A DNA stretch of 64,000 nucleotides from Rhodococcoides kyotonense (GCF_900188125.1 NZ_FZOW01000025.1:1-64000), one strand, 5' to 3'; positions 42,085 to 51,296 are shown, counted from the first letter of the stretch. The notes: a model not told the origin generated them from the letters alone. Numbers and translations: made by a program.

Positions 42085-44457
42085 ATGAGTGACCAGTTCT
42101 TGTTCTCCGGGCAGTCGCTGGAGCCTCAGATCCGTCTGCTGCTGCAGGCACTGAGTGATTACGCGAGTCGCGATGATGCGACTGGCCTGTTGGACGAACA
42201 GGGAGCCCACGCGCTCGAGACCGTCGAACTGTCCCTCAAGGGCCGGGAGTTGTTTGCGTCGGAGGACATGGCGGACTTGCTAGCGCGGGTCAGGCTTGGC
42301 AGGTTTCAGAGTCTTCCCGCCGGGCGGGACCGCGACGATTTGAAGGCGGGCCTGAAGTGGTTCGCCCGGGTACGACGTACCAACCCCAGCCGTGTCCCTG
42401 AGTCCGTGCGCGCGGCGCTCGACGATTCGATCTACGATGAGGACTGGGAAGAGTTCGGAGACCCCGAGTGGCTCTCAGGCGACCTCCTCGACGCTGCTAT
42501 AACCCGACTCGAGGAACTGTTCGAGGAGGCTGCCGAGGCATGGCCCGACAGTAAGCGACGCCCTCTGGGAGGCCAGGTTGAAACGGCTGCGCCGGAGCCC
42601 GACGGCGCAATTGACCCGACGGTCCCGCGTGGGTCAGGGCGGAGTGATGCGGAGGGACCGGGCGAGGTCTCTGACGCCGTACGTCACGCTGCCACACTGG
42701 TCGGTTACCTGACGACTCGGTTTGAGCAACTCGACCGCCGCCCAGACCTTGACCGAGCGATCGGCCTCGGACGGTGGGTCTTGGTTCCAGGTCGAATCAG
42801 CGGGCAGCCGAGGCTGGCTGCGACCGCGAACCTCGCCGGTGCCTTGATGAATTTGGCCGAGGCGACCTCTGACCTCGACGCGCTCAACGAGGCCGTCGAC
42901 CTTTTCGACGCACTGGCAGGCGAGCGAGGCACAGCTGCCGACCAGTCCAACCTGGCAGTCGTCCTTCTTTTCCGCTTCGAGATGCTCGCCCGCGACCTTG
43001 ACCTCGACCAAGCCGTTGTGGCAGCACGCGCGGGCGCACGCCTTACCGTCGCCGGAGATCCGTTCCTCCCGTCACGACTGTCCAACCTCGGATCTGCGCT
43101 GCGGACCCTGTTCGACCGACACAGCGACGAGGAGATCCTTGATGAGGCGGTCGACGTCGGACGCAAAGCAGTCCGCCTCAGTGACCCGGAGGACCTCGAC
43201 ATCGTCCGGCGACTCACGAACCTTGCGGCGTCGTTGAGCACACGCTTCGAGAGGCACCGACACCGATCCGACATCGACGAGTCCATCGATCTAGGACGCC
43301 GAGCCGTCGCTTCCGGCCCCGCTACTGGCCACAGCGGACGGGTCGGGAACCTCGCCTCGGCCCTTCATGCTCGTGGCACCTTCTACGGACAGCTCCAAGA
43401 CCTCCAAGATGCGCTTCGGATGGCCAGGACGGCTGCGCAAGCCATGCCAGTAGGACACTCTGACCGAGTCGACTTGCTTATCAACGCAGCCGGTACAGCG
43501 ATGTCCTGGTTCGACTGGACCGGCGACCGGACTGCCGTCCTGACCTCCATCGGCCTCGGCCGGACCGCCGCAGCCGAGGCAACTGACAGCATCCGCAACG
43601 CCTCGGTCCATTCGAATCTCTCTGTCCACCTGCTCACTGCGTTCGAGGCAGCCGGGGACATCGAATTTGTCCACCTGGCATACCGAGAGGCCGGCATCGG
43701 TATCCGTCTCGCGGGTGAACGCGTCAGCGCTGTCGCCCTGTCAAACCTGTCCCTGGCCGCGCGAACGCTATTCGAGGAGACTGGCAGCCGACCTCACCTC
43801 GACGTGGCGCTGGACACAGCCCGAAAGGCAGTCAAGAGATGCCCGGAGGACCATCCGGACCGCGGCGCGTTCCTGAGCAACCTCGGGCTCTGCCTTTACC
43901 GCGATGGCCAGACCAAGGAGGCCGTCGAGGCCACCCTTGCCGCCTACGAGCATCCCGCGTCCATCGGAACGGCGTCCGGGGTCGCCTACGCGGCCAACGC
44001 CGCCAGGATGCTCGTCGAGCAACCGGGCGGGCGACGCGATCCTCGGGTTATGCGACTGTGGGAGGAAGTCGCCTCGAGCACGACTGCACCCGTCCCCTTA
44101 CGCCTTGAAGGGCTCGTCACTGTGGCTCGCGCGAATGTCGCACACCCGGTCAGGTCGGCCGGTTTGTACCGGGCTGCCGTCGACCTGCTCCCGGCCGCGG
44201 CGTGGCACGGGATCGACCCGGTCAGCCGCACCCGTCGGCTTGCAGTCTGGCAGGGCCTTGCTCGCGACGCGGGCGCGATGGTCCTTAACGCCGAGAGCCC
44301 CGCTGCAGCCATGGCGGTTCTCGACGGCGGCCTGTCGCAACTCTGGTTCCGGGCCACCCCTGCCGCATCCGAGGTCGATCGGCTCCGTCGAGTGGCCCCG
44401 GCACTCGCTGACCGGGTAGATGCAACCCGTCGTGCGCTCACGATGACCGGCCCTTAA
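42085..44457 (+). CDS. Large TPR-array protein of the TPR-CHAT type, ending just before the CHAT domain
   Basis: A 790-residue protein. An N-terminal region of ~200 residues of unknown type (acidic, with DDLKAGLKWFARVRRTNP) is followed by at least ten degenerate TPR units (such as DLDALNEAVDLFDALAGERG and PHLDVALDTARKAVKRCPED). It ends SEVDRLRRVAPALADRVDATRRALTMTGP, the helical linker that in one-piece proteins is directly followed by RLALAxxWDxLLAEVR and the CHAT peptidase. That continuation appears as the start of the reverse-strand gene at 45757-47175. No strong ribosome-binding site precedes ATG 42085. Confidence 0.75.
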   Translation: MSDQFLFSGQSLEPQIRLLLQALSDYASRDDATGLLDEQGAHALETVELSLKGRELFASEDMADLLARVRLGRFQSLPAGRDRDDLKAGLKWFARVRRTNPSRVPESVRAALDDSIYDEDWEEFGDPEWLSGDLLDAAITRLEELFEEAAEAWPDSKRRPLGGQVETAAPEPDGAIDPTVPRGSGRSDAEGPGEVSDAVRHAATLVGYLTTRFEQLDRRPDLDRAIGLGRWVLVPGRISGQPRLAATANLAGALMNLAEATSDLDALNEAVDLFDALAGERGTAADQSNLAVVLLFRFEMLARDLDLDQAVVAARAGARLTVAGDPFLPSRLSNLGSALRTLFDRHSDEEILDEAVDVGRKAVRLSDPEDLDIVRRLTNLAASLSTRFERHRHRSDIDESIDLGRRAVASGPATGHSGRVGNLASALHARGTFYGQLQDLQDALRMARTAAQAMPVGHSDRVDLLINAAGTAMSWFDWTGDRTAVLTSIGLGRTAAAEATDSIRNASVHSNLSVHLLTAFEAAGDIEFVHLAYREAGIGIRLAGERVSAVALSNLSLAARTLFEETGSRPHLDVALDTARKAVKRCPEDHPDRGAFLSNLGLCLYRDGQTKEAVEATLAAYEHPASIGTASGVAYAANAARMLVEQPGGRRDPRVMRLWEEVASSTTAPVPLRLEGLVTVARANVAHPVRSAGLYRAAVDLLPAAAWHGIDPVSRTRRLAVWQGLARDAGAMVLNAESPAAAMAVLDGGLSQLWFRATPAASEVDRLRRVAPALADRVDATRRALTMTGP

Positions 44458-44666
44458 AGTGTTATAGAGGTCGAGCCGATCGGCGTGAACCTCGCCATCT
44501 GAGGCGCTCCGAGTCCTGTTTCAGAGTAGCCGCATCTTGCCGGAAGAGGTCTCGCCATTGACGCCGTCATCGCGCGAGCGACTTTGCCGATGTCGAAGGT
44601 GAGAGAACTACTGTGTGCGTCGGGGCTTTTTGTCTGTCCAGCCAGCGGTGTTCGCAAGGTGCGTAG

Positions 44667-45263
44667 CTACTGCGGACAAGAGTCGGCGACGTCGAGCCTA
44701 CTGATTGTGTCGAGATCGAACTTCATCTGCTGACCCTTCACCTGCAGTGTCAGGTCGCCGCTGCCGGTCTTGGTCGGCTCTCCACACCACACAATTCCGC
44801 CGTCGTCTGTCACGGCCATCTTGGGCCCTTCTGCGTCGGGGCCGTACCAAGTCAGCGCGACGGCAGCGAGGAGGGCGATAAACGCGAACACGGTCGCGAC
44901 CAGCCCGCACATGAGCGCGTGCATGGTCGAGGTCGCCTCCTGATGGTCAGTCACCTCGGACTTGAGTGGTTTCAACGGCCCGTACGAGGCCCTGAACAGC
45001 TTATACGCGGCGAAAGTGGCAAGCACGGTCGCGGTGGCAAGACATCCCCCGACACCTATGGCCCACTTGGGGTCGAGTCCGGTGAGGTCGTCTCGTCCCT
45101 TGATCAGACTGAATGCTAGCGCGGCTACGAGGAGTGCGCCGATGCCCTTGGACCAGTTCGCCGCGCGCTCGCGGGTGAGCGCGAGCTCGGCGGACTGGAG
45201 TCGGTCGCGCTGGGCGATGATCCCCTTGATCTCGTCTGCGGAGTAGTTCGGAAGGTTGCTCAT
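44667..45263 (-). CDS. Three-helix membrane protein next to the CHAT protease
   Basis: A 198-residue protein from ATG 45263, overlapping the stop of the zinc-ribbon gene as ATGA. A charged N-terminal helix (ADEIKGIIAQRDRLQSAELA) precedes membrane segments at about 46-64, 77-99 and 127-149. The C-terminal ~45 residues form a soluble domain with one Cys (GGIVWCGEPTKTGSGD). No family was recognised. Coupled translation with a zinc-ribbon protein and closeness to a caspase-like protease make it a candidate membrane effector or anchor. Confidence 0.6.
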   Translation of the reverse strand: MSNLPNYSADEIKGIIAQRDRLQSAELALTRERAANWSKGIGALLVAALAFSLIKGRDDLTGLDPKWAIGVGGCLATATVLATFAAYKLFRASYGPLKPLKSEVTDHQEATSTMHALMCGLVATVFAFIALLAAVALTWYGPDAEGPKMAVTDDGGIVWCGEPTKTGSGDLTLQVKGQQMKFDLDTISRLDVADSCPQ

Positions 45264-45607
45264 TCCGGCACTACCCATAGTGAGCCGCATCCGGTGACTC
45301 CTTGGGGCGCGCCCGGGTGACGAATGCCGCATCCACATTGCATAGCGACCACCAAGACGTGCTGCGCGCCTGGCCACGGGGCTTGAGGGTTCGAGATGTC
45401 GATCTCTGAGTCGGAAACAGCGGTAGTGCGGAAGGTCCCACCGGCGAACTCGGTGACCTGGACCTTGCCGAGGCAGGTCGGACAGGAGACTTCGTAGTCG
45501 ACTTCTCTATTGCGTGAGGTGTCCTTGATGAGGGATTTTGTGGCTGCTTCATTGAGGTCGCTACCTGTGCGCTCCACGAAGGGCACGTCGTCCTTGTGTG
45601 TCGTCAT
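45260..45607 (-). CDS. Small zinc-ribbon-like protein
   Basis: A 115-residue protein. CPTC near residue 42 and CGCG near 91-94, with another Cys near 107, make a likely zinc knuckle pair (SCPTCLGKVQV and AMQCGCGIRH). The rest is polar, and the N terminus is charged and flexible. It is translationally coupled to the membrane protein at 44667 and lies 150 bases after the CHAT gene on the same strand. Confidence 0.6.
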   Translation of the reverse strand: MTTHKDDVPFVERTGSDLNEAATKSLIKDTSRNREVDYEVSCPTCLGKVQVTEFAGGTFRTTAVSDSEIDISNPQAPWPGAQHVLVVAMQCGCGIRHPGAPQGVTGCGSLWVVPE

Positions 45608-45756
45608 TTTTCCTTGCCTCTGCTCAAAGGGTGTCTAGATCTGGTCGTCGTCTCGCATGTCGACGTACTTGGAGCCGGATGTAGCTGGCTGGTGTCGTCG
45701 TCAGCTCGGCGTTGTGAGAATCGGTCCCGCGCGGCGGAGGTCTCGCGCGCGTGAGA

Positions 45757-47175
45757 TTAGGGCCCAATATGAATTAGAGAGGCCCACGAGTGGAGGCTTT
45801 CGCCGTCGGCGCGGAGCTGGTCGACGGAGGATGCGAGGGCTCGGGCTGAGTTGATCGGGTCGAAGCTGCCGTCGTCGGTGACAAGCTGGTCGTAGATTGC
45901 GGCGAAAGCTGATTGGGCGACGGATTCGGCGAGGTTCCACAGGGTCCCAACGACGTGACGGAACCCGGCGTAGTGAAGTGCTGCGGAAAGGGTGATGGCC
46001 TCATCGAGGAGGTCTACGCCGCCAACGGCGGTCTTGCAGGCTGCAAGGGCGGCGAACTCGCCTGTCGCAGAGATGGAAGAGACGTCGAAAACTCTCAGTA
46101 CTCCGTCGCTGAGCCTGACCCCGCCCTGGGAAGGATCGGCGAGGACCTGGTCGCCATGGCAGTCAAAGTGGACGAAGTCGCAGGTCTCTAGTTGTCGTCG
46201 TACTCCTGCGACGTCCGAGCATTCGACGATGTCGGTCGCGGTCAGTCGGCTGAGCGAGCCGGTGAGTAGCTCGCCGGTCGAGGCGAAGGTCGAGGCGACC
46301 AGGAACCGTCGACGGGGCCGAGTGGGGGTCCCGGTGTCGCGAGACGGTGTGCTGCTGTCGGTCCGTGCGTCGAGGAGAGACCTGACGGTCGGGGTCGTCG
46401 ACGACACAACCATGTCATGCAGCCACTGGGTGCCGCGTCCGGCTGCATGCAGTGGGAGGAACGCGAGTGGGCCGGTGGGGCACCACCACACGCGTGGACG
46501 GAGATCGCCGGTGCCTGGCGCAGGGAGCCTATCGAGAAGCGGGACCATGACGACGTCCCACAGCCATCCGGCGAGCTCGGTTAGTTCCTCATCCAGGTCG
46601 AGTGTCGCTTGGCGGCGACGAGCACCTGCTTCTTGGCGCAGCCGTATAGCGTCGCGGTCGGAGTGGTCCCGTTGTAGGGCGGCGACGGCCGCCTCGAACT
46701 CGGCAACGGACTGGTCGAACCACGCGAGCGCGGCGAGATGCCGTTCGAGGTGTCGCTCGGCGTCGCGCAGCGAGAGGTCAGGTAGCGATACTGCCTCGAC
46801 ACCGTCAGAGGTGAGGAACAGCGCGTCGCAACGCCACTCGCTGACGTTGATGGTCACGACCGGACCATGCGCTGCGGCACGGAGGAGGTCCTTGTAAGTC
46901 GGTGGTCGCAGAAAAGTCTCGAATCCGGGGAGCGCTCGGACCTCTGCGAGCAGATCGTCCCACGAGCGGGCGAGGGCGAGACGACGGTCGACTGGGTCTA
47001 CCTCCGAATTCGAGGCCCAAGGTGTCGCGACGGCGCGCCCAAGGCTTCCGGGGCCGATGTCGGTGAGGCCGCGTTCGTTGACTTCATGTGCGGATCCGGT
47101 GGCCGGGTCGTCCGATGCGCCCGGTGTAGGCGGGTGCAGCGGCGCTGCGAGGTCACTATCATCGGGGCTCAGCAC
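45757..47175 (-). CDS. CHAT-domain caspase-like protease without TPRs
   Basis: A 472-residue protein; GTG 47175 is the longest start, but a later one is possible because the first ~65 residues are low-complexity. From RRLALARSWDDLLAEVRALP onward the sequence is a full CHAT module, with GPVVTINVSEWRCDALFL early on. The catalytic His is in FVHFDCHGDQV and the catalytic Cys in ALAACKTAVGGVDLL, so it should be an active cysteine peptidase. The end HYAGFRHVVGTLWNLAE is typical. It should be joined N-terminally to TPRs; here that partner appears to be the opposite-strand gene at 42085. It heads a three-gene minus-strand group. Confidence 0.85.
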   Translation of the reverse strand: MLSPDDSDLAAPLHPPTPGASDDPATGSAHEVNERGLTDIGPGSLGRAVATPWASNSEVDPVDRRLALARSWDDLLAEVRALPGFETFLRPPTYKDLLRAAAHGPVVTINVSEWRCDALFLTSDGVEAVSLPDLSLRDAERHLERHLAALAWFDQSVAEFEAAVAALQRDHSDRDAIRLRQEAGARRRQATLDLDEELTELAGWLWDVVMVPLLDRLPAPGTGDLRPRVWWCPTGPLAFLPLHAAGRGTQWLHDMVVSSTTPTVRSLLDARTDSSTPSRDTGTPTRPRRRFLVASTFASTGELLTGSLSRLTATDIVECSDVAGVRRQLETCDFVHFDCHGDQVLADPSQGGVRLSDGVLRVFDVSSISATGEFAALAACKTAVGGVDLLDEAITLSAALHYAGFRHVVGTLWNLAESVAQSAFAAIYDQLVTDDGSFDPINSARALASSVDQLRADGESLHSWASLIHIGP

Positions 47176-47449
47176 GGATGAGATTCTTGCAGAAGACGTG
47201 GCTGCTGACCGTAGTTCTGGGGAATCTTGGTCGTCCGTAGAGCTGGGCGTTCGTCCGCGTCCGCGTGCGTTCAGCAGGTTCTCAAGACTTCACGCCGCTC
47301 GGGACGGGCGGACACACTCCATCAATGGCGGGGACCGACCCATGGTGGAATGCCGAATAGCGACGCGATACGTCACTCGACGCGCCTCTGAGCGCGCTTC
47401 CGGCGTTATCGCCCCCGTCCTGTCGGACGTCTCGAGTAGCATCGTCGCG

Positions 47450-48448
47450 GTGAACTCAGGTGGACGCTCAAGCGAGCTTGGAACTGATGGTTTGCTGGGC
47501 CTTGTCCGCCGGGCTCTAAATGAGATCGACGACCAACCGGTCGACGTAACTGCTCGGAGAGTAAGTCGCCTAGCCTCACTGCTCGGCGAAAGCGAGCTCT
47601 CGGTGTATCTCGGTCTTGAGCTGTCTCCGCTTGGCGGCCTACCTGCGACCAACGCCGAAAACATTCGCAATTTGATGGTCGCCCCCGAGGAGTGGGGATT
47701 GAAGCAGGGGGCACACGAGACTGCGCACGATAGGTACATCGGCAATCGTCAGATCCAAGAAGGATTGAGCACGGGAAAGGTGCTCGCTGTAGGGCTGAAC
47801 GAGTTGGACAATCTCATTGCCCGGCTAAATGGTGCCGACCGCAATGCAGACGAATCGCAACATTTGCAATTCGCGCGTGGGGTGAAGGAAAGAGTACGTC
47901 ACACCCTATTCTCAAATTTGTGCCGCATGGAGCGCCAGCTCGCGTTCGCGGACGTAAATGAACAGATCTTCGAGAGATTTCGGTCCAGAGTAGACTCAAT
48001 TCTCGCCCAGAGAGCCCCAGACGTGATCGCGCAGTTCTCTGCGGTCCATCGGCGTCTAAAGGAAGCCGCTACTGCTGATCCGAACGGTCGATCATCCGAC
48101 GAGGATCTCGCTCAAGCCGCCGTGACCTGTCGTCGAATCTTGAAATCCGTTGCAGACCATCTCCTGCCAGGGACCGCCGGGGCGAGGAGTGATTCGGGTC
48201 AGTCGTTGGGTGACGAAGCGTACCGCAACCGAATGTTCGAGTACATCAAGCAAGAGGTTTCCAGTGGTTCGGTGTCTGACGCCCTCAAAGCCACTGTCGA
48301 CACTGCGTACACGCGCTTCGTTGCGCTCGATCAACTAGCAAATAAGGGGCTTCACGCGACGATTGGTTTGTATGAGGCCGAGCTTTGTGCGATCCACACC
48401 TATGTTGTCGCCGGAGAGCTATTAGCGCTTAAATTAGACGCTGCGTAA
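47450..48448 (+). CDS. AbiTii/HEPN-like abortive-infection-type protein
   Basis: 332 residues from GTG 47450; the open frame extends to 47057, but that part is antisense to the CHAT gene start and low-complexity. The N-terminal 70 residues (GLLGLVRRALNEIDDQPVDV, then RVSRLASLLGESELSVYLGL) resemble the AbiTii domain. The remainder is helical, ending LANKGLHATIGLYEAELCAI, then HTYVVAGELLALK, a pattern shared with HEPN-like defence proteins. The classical RxxxxH motif was not clearly located. Its divergence from the CHAT gene suggests shared control. Confidence 0.55.
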   Translation: MNSGGRSSELGTDGLLGLVRRALNEIDDQPVDVTARRVSRLASLLGESELSVYLGLELSPLGGLPATNAENIRNLMVAPEEWGLKQGAHETAHDRYIGNRQIQEGLSTGKVLAVGLNELDNLIARLNGADRNADESQHLQFARGVKERVRHTLFSNLCRMERQLAFADVNEQIFERFRSRVDSILAQRAPDVIAQFSAVHRRLKEAATADPNGRSSDEDLAQAAVTCRRILKSVADHLLPGTAGARSDSGQSLGDEAYRNRMFEYIKQEVSSGSVSDALKATVDTAYTRFVALDQLANKGLHATIGLYEAELCAIHTYVVAGELLALKLDAA

Positions 48449-48522
48449 ACGACGTCCCTGGTTGTATTGCTTCTAACGGTCCGTCAAACACGCGAATCAG
48501 AAGAGGAATCGAGAGGTAGATC

Positions 48523-48699
48523 TTGAATCTCTACGAACGCATCTCAGCAGCATTGGCAGATCCCGAACATCGTCTCAGCGCCGACGTGTTCGAAGAATGC
48601 GCTACCAGCCTACTCAGCACGACGTACCCGAATCTTGTCCCCGTTCGAGCAGGTTTGGCTTTTCACTCGTGCTGTCAGAACTTGCACCGCCACCAATAG
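48523..48699 (+). pseudogene. N-terminal stub of an Mrr-like/restriction-type protein
   Basis: TTG 48523 follows GAGAGG and opens a 58-codon frame. The first 44 residues (NLYERISAALADPEHRLSAD, then VFEECATSLLSTTYPNLVPV) look like the start of a family of restriction-endonuclease-like proteins, in which GGxDxGRD-type catalytic sequence should follow RAG. Instead the frame changes to unrelated residues and stops. The rest of the gene is gone, replaced by an opposite-strand zinc-ribbon remnant. Confidence 0.5.
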
Positions 48700-48990
48700 T
48701 CGTCGGATGTGCCCGCATCGATTCAGTCGGGTTTGACACCTCCGTTTCGGCAGAATGCCACTGCGCGGCAATTTTAGAGATTCTTCTGCGAGCAAGTTGC
48801 CAGGCGTCTCGGTGCGTGGTTGGGCGCCGACGCGTTTCACGCCGAGGGATCACACCCTGGGTTGCCGCTAGGCGCGGCTTGCCATTTAACCGGCAGTCGG
48901 GACATTGCCACCACACACGGGTGTGACTTTTGGGCTTCAGGTCGGACGGGTGCACGTCGGTGTTCCTGTCCTGGTGCCAAAGTCTGTCCG
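48675..48990 (-). pseudogene. Zinc-ribbon (WWxC repeat) protein remnant, frameshifted
   Basis: On the minus strand one frame reads LWHQDRNTDVHPSDLKPKSH, then TRVWWQCPDC. A little later come ISKIAAQWHSAETEVSNP and, after a shift, AGTSDDYWWRCKF before a stop. This is the repeating WHPTxNxxLxPxDVxPGSxxxxWWxC pattern of treble-clef/zinc-ribbon proteins linked to homing-type nucleases. At least one frameshift separates the repeats, and the N terminus is missing. Confidence 0.55.
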
Positions 48991-49188
48991 CCAGCGGCCG
49001 AATTCAGGTGTGCCGCTAATTTTGTGTACCCAGGTGCGCAGAGTGGACTCTAGGCCTTATCGACGGGTAGGCCGTCGACGCTCGTATACAGCAGGTCCAC
49101 CAGCAAATCTCGCTGATCTGCGATCGGGAAAGACACGTTGCGCTCGCTCTTCGGGAAGGTCTGGGCCGTCGAGAAGTTAAACCAGTGA

Positions 49189-49854
49189 TCAATGCGAGTC
49201 GCTGCTGTGGGGGGCTGTGTTTCCGTTCACCAACATGATGAGAAACGGCGGCAGGCTCAGTATCCCAACGCAATTCGCGACCTCCGTAGGATTTATCGAT
49301 GTTGGATCAATCGACAATGCAGCGAGGGCTCCTGTGAAGTAAGCCAGACCGGCGTTCGCGAGAGCGACGTGCAGAGTGTAAGGCTCGATCGCTGTCGGGT
49401 CCTCGCTGAAGTAGGCTGCAGCTAGCTCTGGACTCACGTCGAGTAACGTGAGGTTTTCCTGGACGGCTAGCACCATGCCCAACAGTTGGCGGGCGGCTCG
49501 TCCTGGGTGAAGATTGGCGAACTTGCCGGGTTGCCCGCTGCCGTGCTCGAGCGGCAAGTGCAGGGCTCCGTCTTCATTGGACAGGCCCCACAGGTCCTCG
49601 GCCGATGCTCCTGTTGTGTCATTCAGTGCAACGCCAGCAGTCTCGAGATGGCCGATCACGTTCGTTCTCCACTGCCCATATGCTTGCGGCAACTTTCGTA
49701 CGCTCGCACCGTTGTTGCAGTCGCAGCATAGCGACTCGACGGTGTGGCCCCTCTCGAAGCTCGCAAGAAGCCTAGCGACGCCGCCCTGGTCGTGGTACAT
49801 CGACGTCGAGCTACTATTTCCAGCATGACGCGGTGGGACATGCTCTTTCGTCAT
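49189..49854 (-). CDS. HNH-like nuclease-type protein, possibly N-truncated
   Basis: A 221-residue protein. It opens TKEHVPPRHAGN and then has SLCCDCNNGASVRKL, the core of HNH-type proteins in which LTKEHVPP normally follows a CxxC zinc pair. That first pair is absent, since the frame starts at TKEH. The C-terminal ~120 residues are of unknown fold. It may be a shortened gene or use an unrecognised upstream start. Confidence 0.5.
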   Translation of the reverse strand: MTKEHVPPRHAGNSSSTSMYHDQGGVARLLASFERGHTVESLCCDCNNGASVRKLPQAYGQWRTNVIGHLETAGVALNDTTGASAEDLWGLSNEDGALHLPLEHGSGQPGKFANLHPGRAARQLLGMVLAVQENLTLLDVSPELAAAYFSEDPTAIEPYTLHVALANAGLAYFTGALAALSIDPTSINPTEVANCVGILSLPPFLIMLVNGNTAPHSSDSH

Positions 49855-50057
49855 CTCATCGTAAGTTCGTCAGTGGCGGCACGCATCCCACAACATTTGT
49901 CCATTGTGGAGCACAACGCCCAGAGAGGCTATTGGGACGTCTCTCGAGATACTTCGGTGGCCGTCACACCTGTTGACCCGACTTGGCTCATCGGCGAGGA
50001 CCGGGCCATGGTTCTCCCCTTGACTTCAAGCTGGTCCGATCATCCTCTGAGGAACCA

Positions 50058-51296
50058 TCAGCGCCGGTGGATATCCGCCAAATTCTTGTACGGGAGATAG
50101 AACGAATCGATACTCATGCTTCTGAGAAGAGGTCGTGTCAATCTGTCCACTACAGTGGATGCGGCGTTGGAGATTTCCTCGGTGGTTGTCGTTGTGGTCC
50201 TCAGATAGGCGTCCCGCGGATAAGGGGAGAAGTCGGCAAAGTACCTTGGAATATGCTGCTCGACTGGATACACGCCACGGAGTCCGGTGAGGTGAATCCC
50301 GATGTGCCACTCTACGTTGAGGGGCACGTACTTCGTAGACAAATGAGCTATGGACGTCAGCAGTGCGTGTGTGAGCTCCAGGAATGCAACTGCTCTGAAC
50401 ACCGGGCTTCCGCTAATGGGATCGCCTGATGCACCCAATGGCTGGACCGGCGATCCGCTGATTACGCGCCAAGCTCCATCATCGCCGATCAAAACGGATA
50501 GCCGATCACCGTCCTCGATGTCTTCGTTGCCGAATGATTTTGCCGCGACACCGTCAGGGTGGGGGACAACGTAATTCAGACTGTGGAGGCTCGGTGTGAA
50601 CTGCAGGTGCTCGCTGACCGCCTCAGTGAAGAACGACAGTGGATGAGTTCCGTTCAGGGCCGTACTCACGTCAGTCCCGGACGGCGGGATAGACGGCTCG
50701 GCGAGGATCCGAAAGTACGATGCGTCGCTGCGTTGTGGTTCTGCGCCGATTGCATCCTCAATCGACTGCAGTCGAGTCTCGAACCCGTCAGACCGATCTT
50801 GTCGGAAAGCCAGGAGTCGCCGAACCTCTAGGTCCGAGAGCGCTCTTTTGCCCTCGTCGCCGCGACCCCAGTATCTGCCGTCGACCATGTGCGGCGCAGC
50901 GGCGGAGGCAGGGACTGTTACGACCAGGACGGCGAGATCAGGCTCGGCCGGGTGCTGGAAAACCTGACTTGTGATGGTCAGCGGTGGCGCGACGGTAGCT
51001 CGAGCAACGGCGTCAAGCCGTGACACAAGACCCGCTATGTCGGTGCCGGTGACCGCACCGGTCTTTCCCCTGTCGTCTTCGATCCCGACAACGAGCACGC
51101 CACCATCGACACTGAGAGATGCGAGATCTCGTGCTACCTCGGTATTTGCGCCGGCACTTTTAGGCGGAAGGGCCTTCTTGAGTTCAACCCAGTGACTCTC
51201 GTCCAAGATGCCGTCAGCAGCTGCCGAAACGATGTCTCTCCAATCAGACGGAGAAAACCTGGGTTTGAGCGGTCCTAGATAGAACGAGTTCGTCAT
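50058..51296 (-). CDS. AlbA/Schlafen-like (divergent AAA-4) DNA-binding protein
   Basis: A 412-residue protein from ATG 51296; the extension to 51359 is weak. Residues about 35-130 (ESHWVELKKALPPKSAGANT, then EVARDLASLSVDGGVLVVGI) are the AlbA_2/Schlafen core, with the usual E-x-K and GG-x-L-V-V-G-I pattern. PHMVDGRYWGRGDEGKRALSD is the next conserved piece. The C-terminal 220 residues are not recognised. Such proteins occur as regulators or RNA-acting effectors in defence islands. Confidence 0.7.
   Translation of the reverse strand: MTNSFYLGPLKPRFSPSDWRDIVSAAADGILDESHWVELKKALPPKSAGANTEVARDLASLSVDGGVLVVGIEDDRGKTGAVTGTDIAGLVSRLDAVARATVAPPLTITSQVFQHPAEPDLAVLVVTVPASAAAPHMVDGRYWGRGDEGKRALSDLEVRRLLAFRQDRSDGFETRLQSIEDAIGAEPQRSDASYFRILAEPSIPPSGTDVSTALNGTHPLSFFTEAVSEHLQFTPSLHSLNYVVPHPDGVAAKSFGNEDIEDGDRLSVLIGDDGAWRVISGSPVQPLGASGDPISGSPVFRAVAFLELTHALLTSIAHLSTKYVPLNVEWHIGIHLTGLRGVYPVEQHIPRYFADFSPYPRDAYLRTTTTTTEEISNAASTVVDRLTRPLLRSMSIDSFYLPYKNLADIHRR

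Noticed and set aside
47057..47449. N-terminal extension of the AbiTii/HEPN-like protein to 47057
   Set aside because: That stretch is antisense to the start of the CHAT gene and has no protein-like pattern; GTG 47450 directly precedes the recognisable domain.
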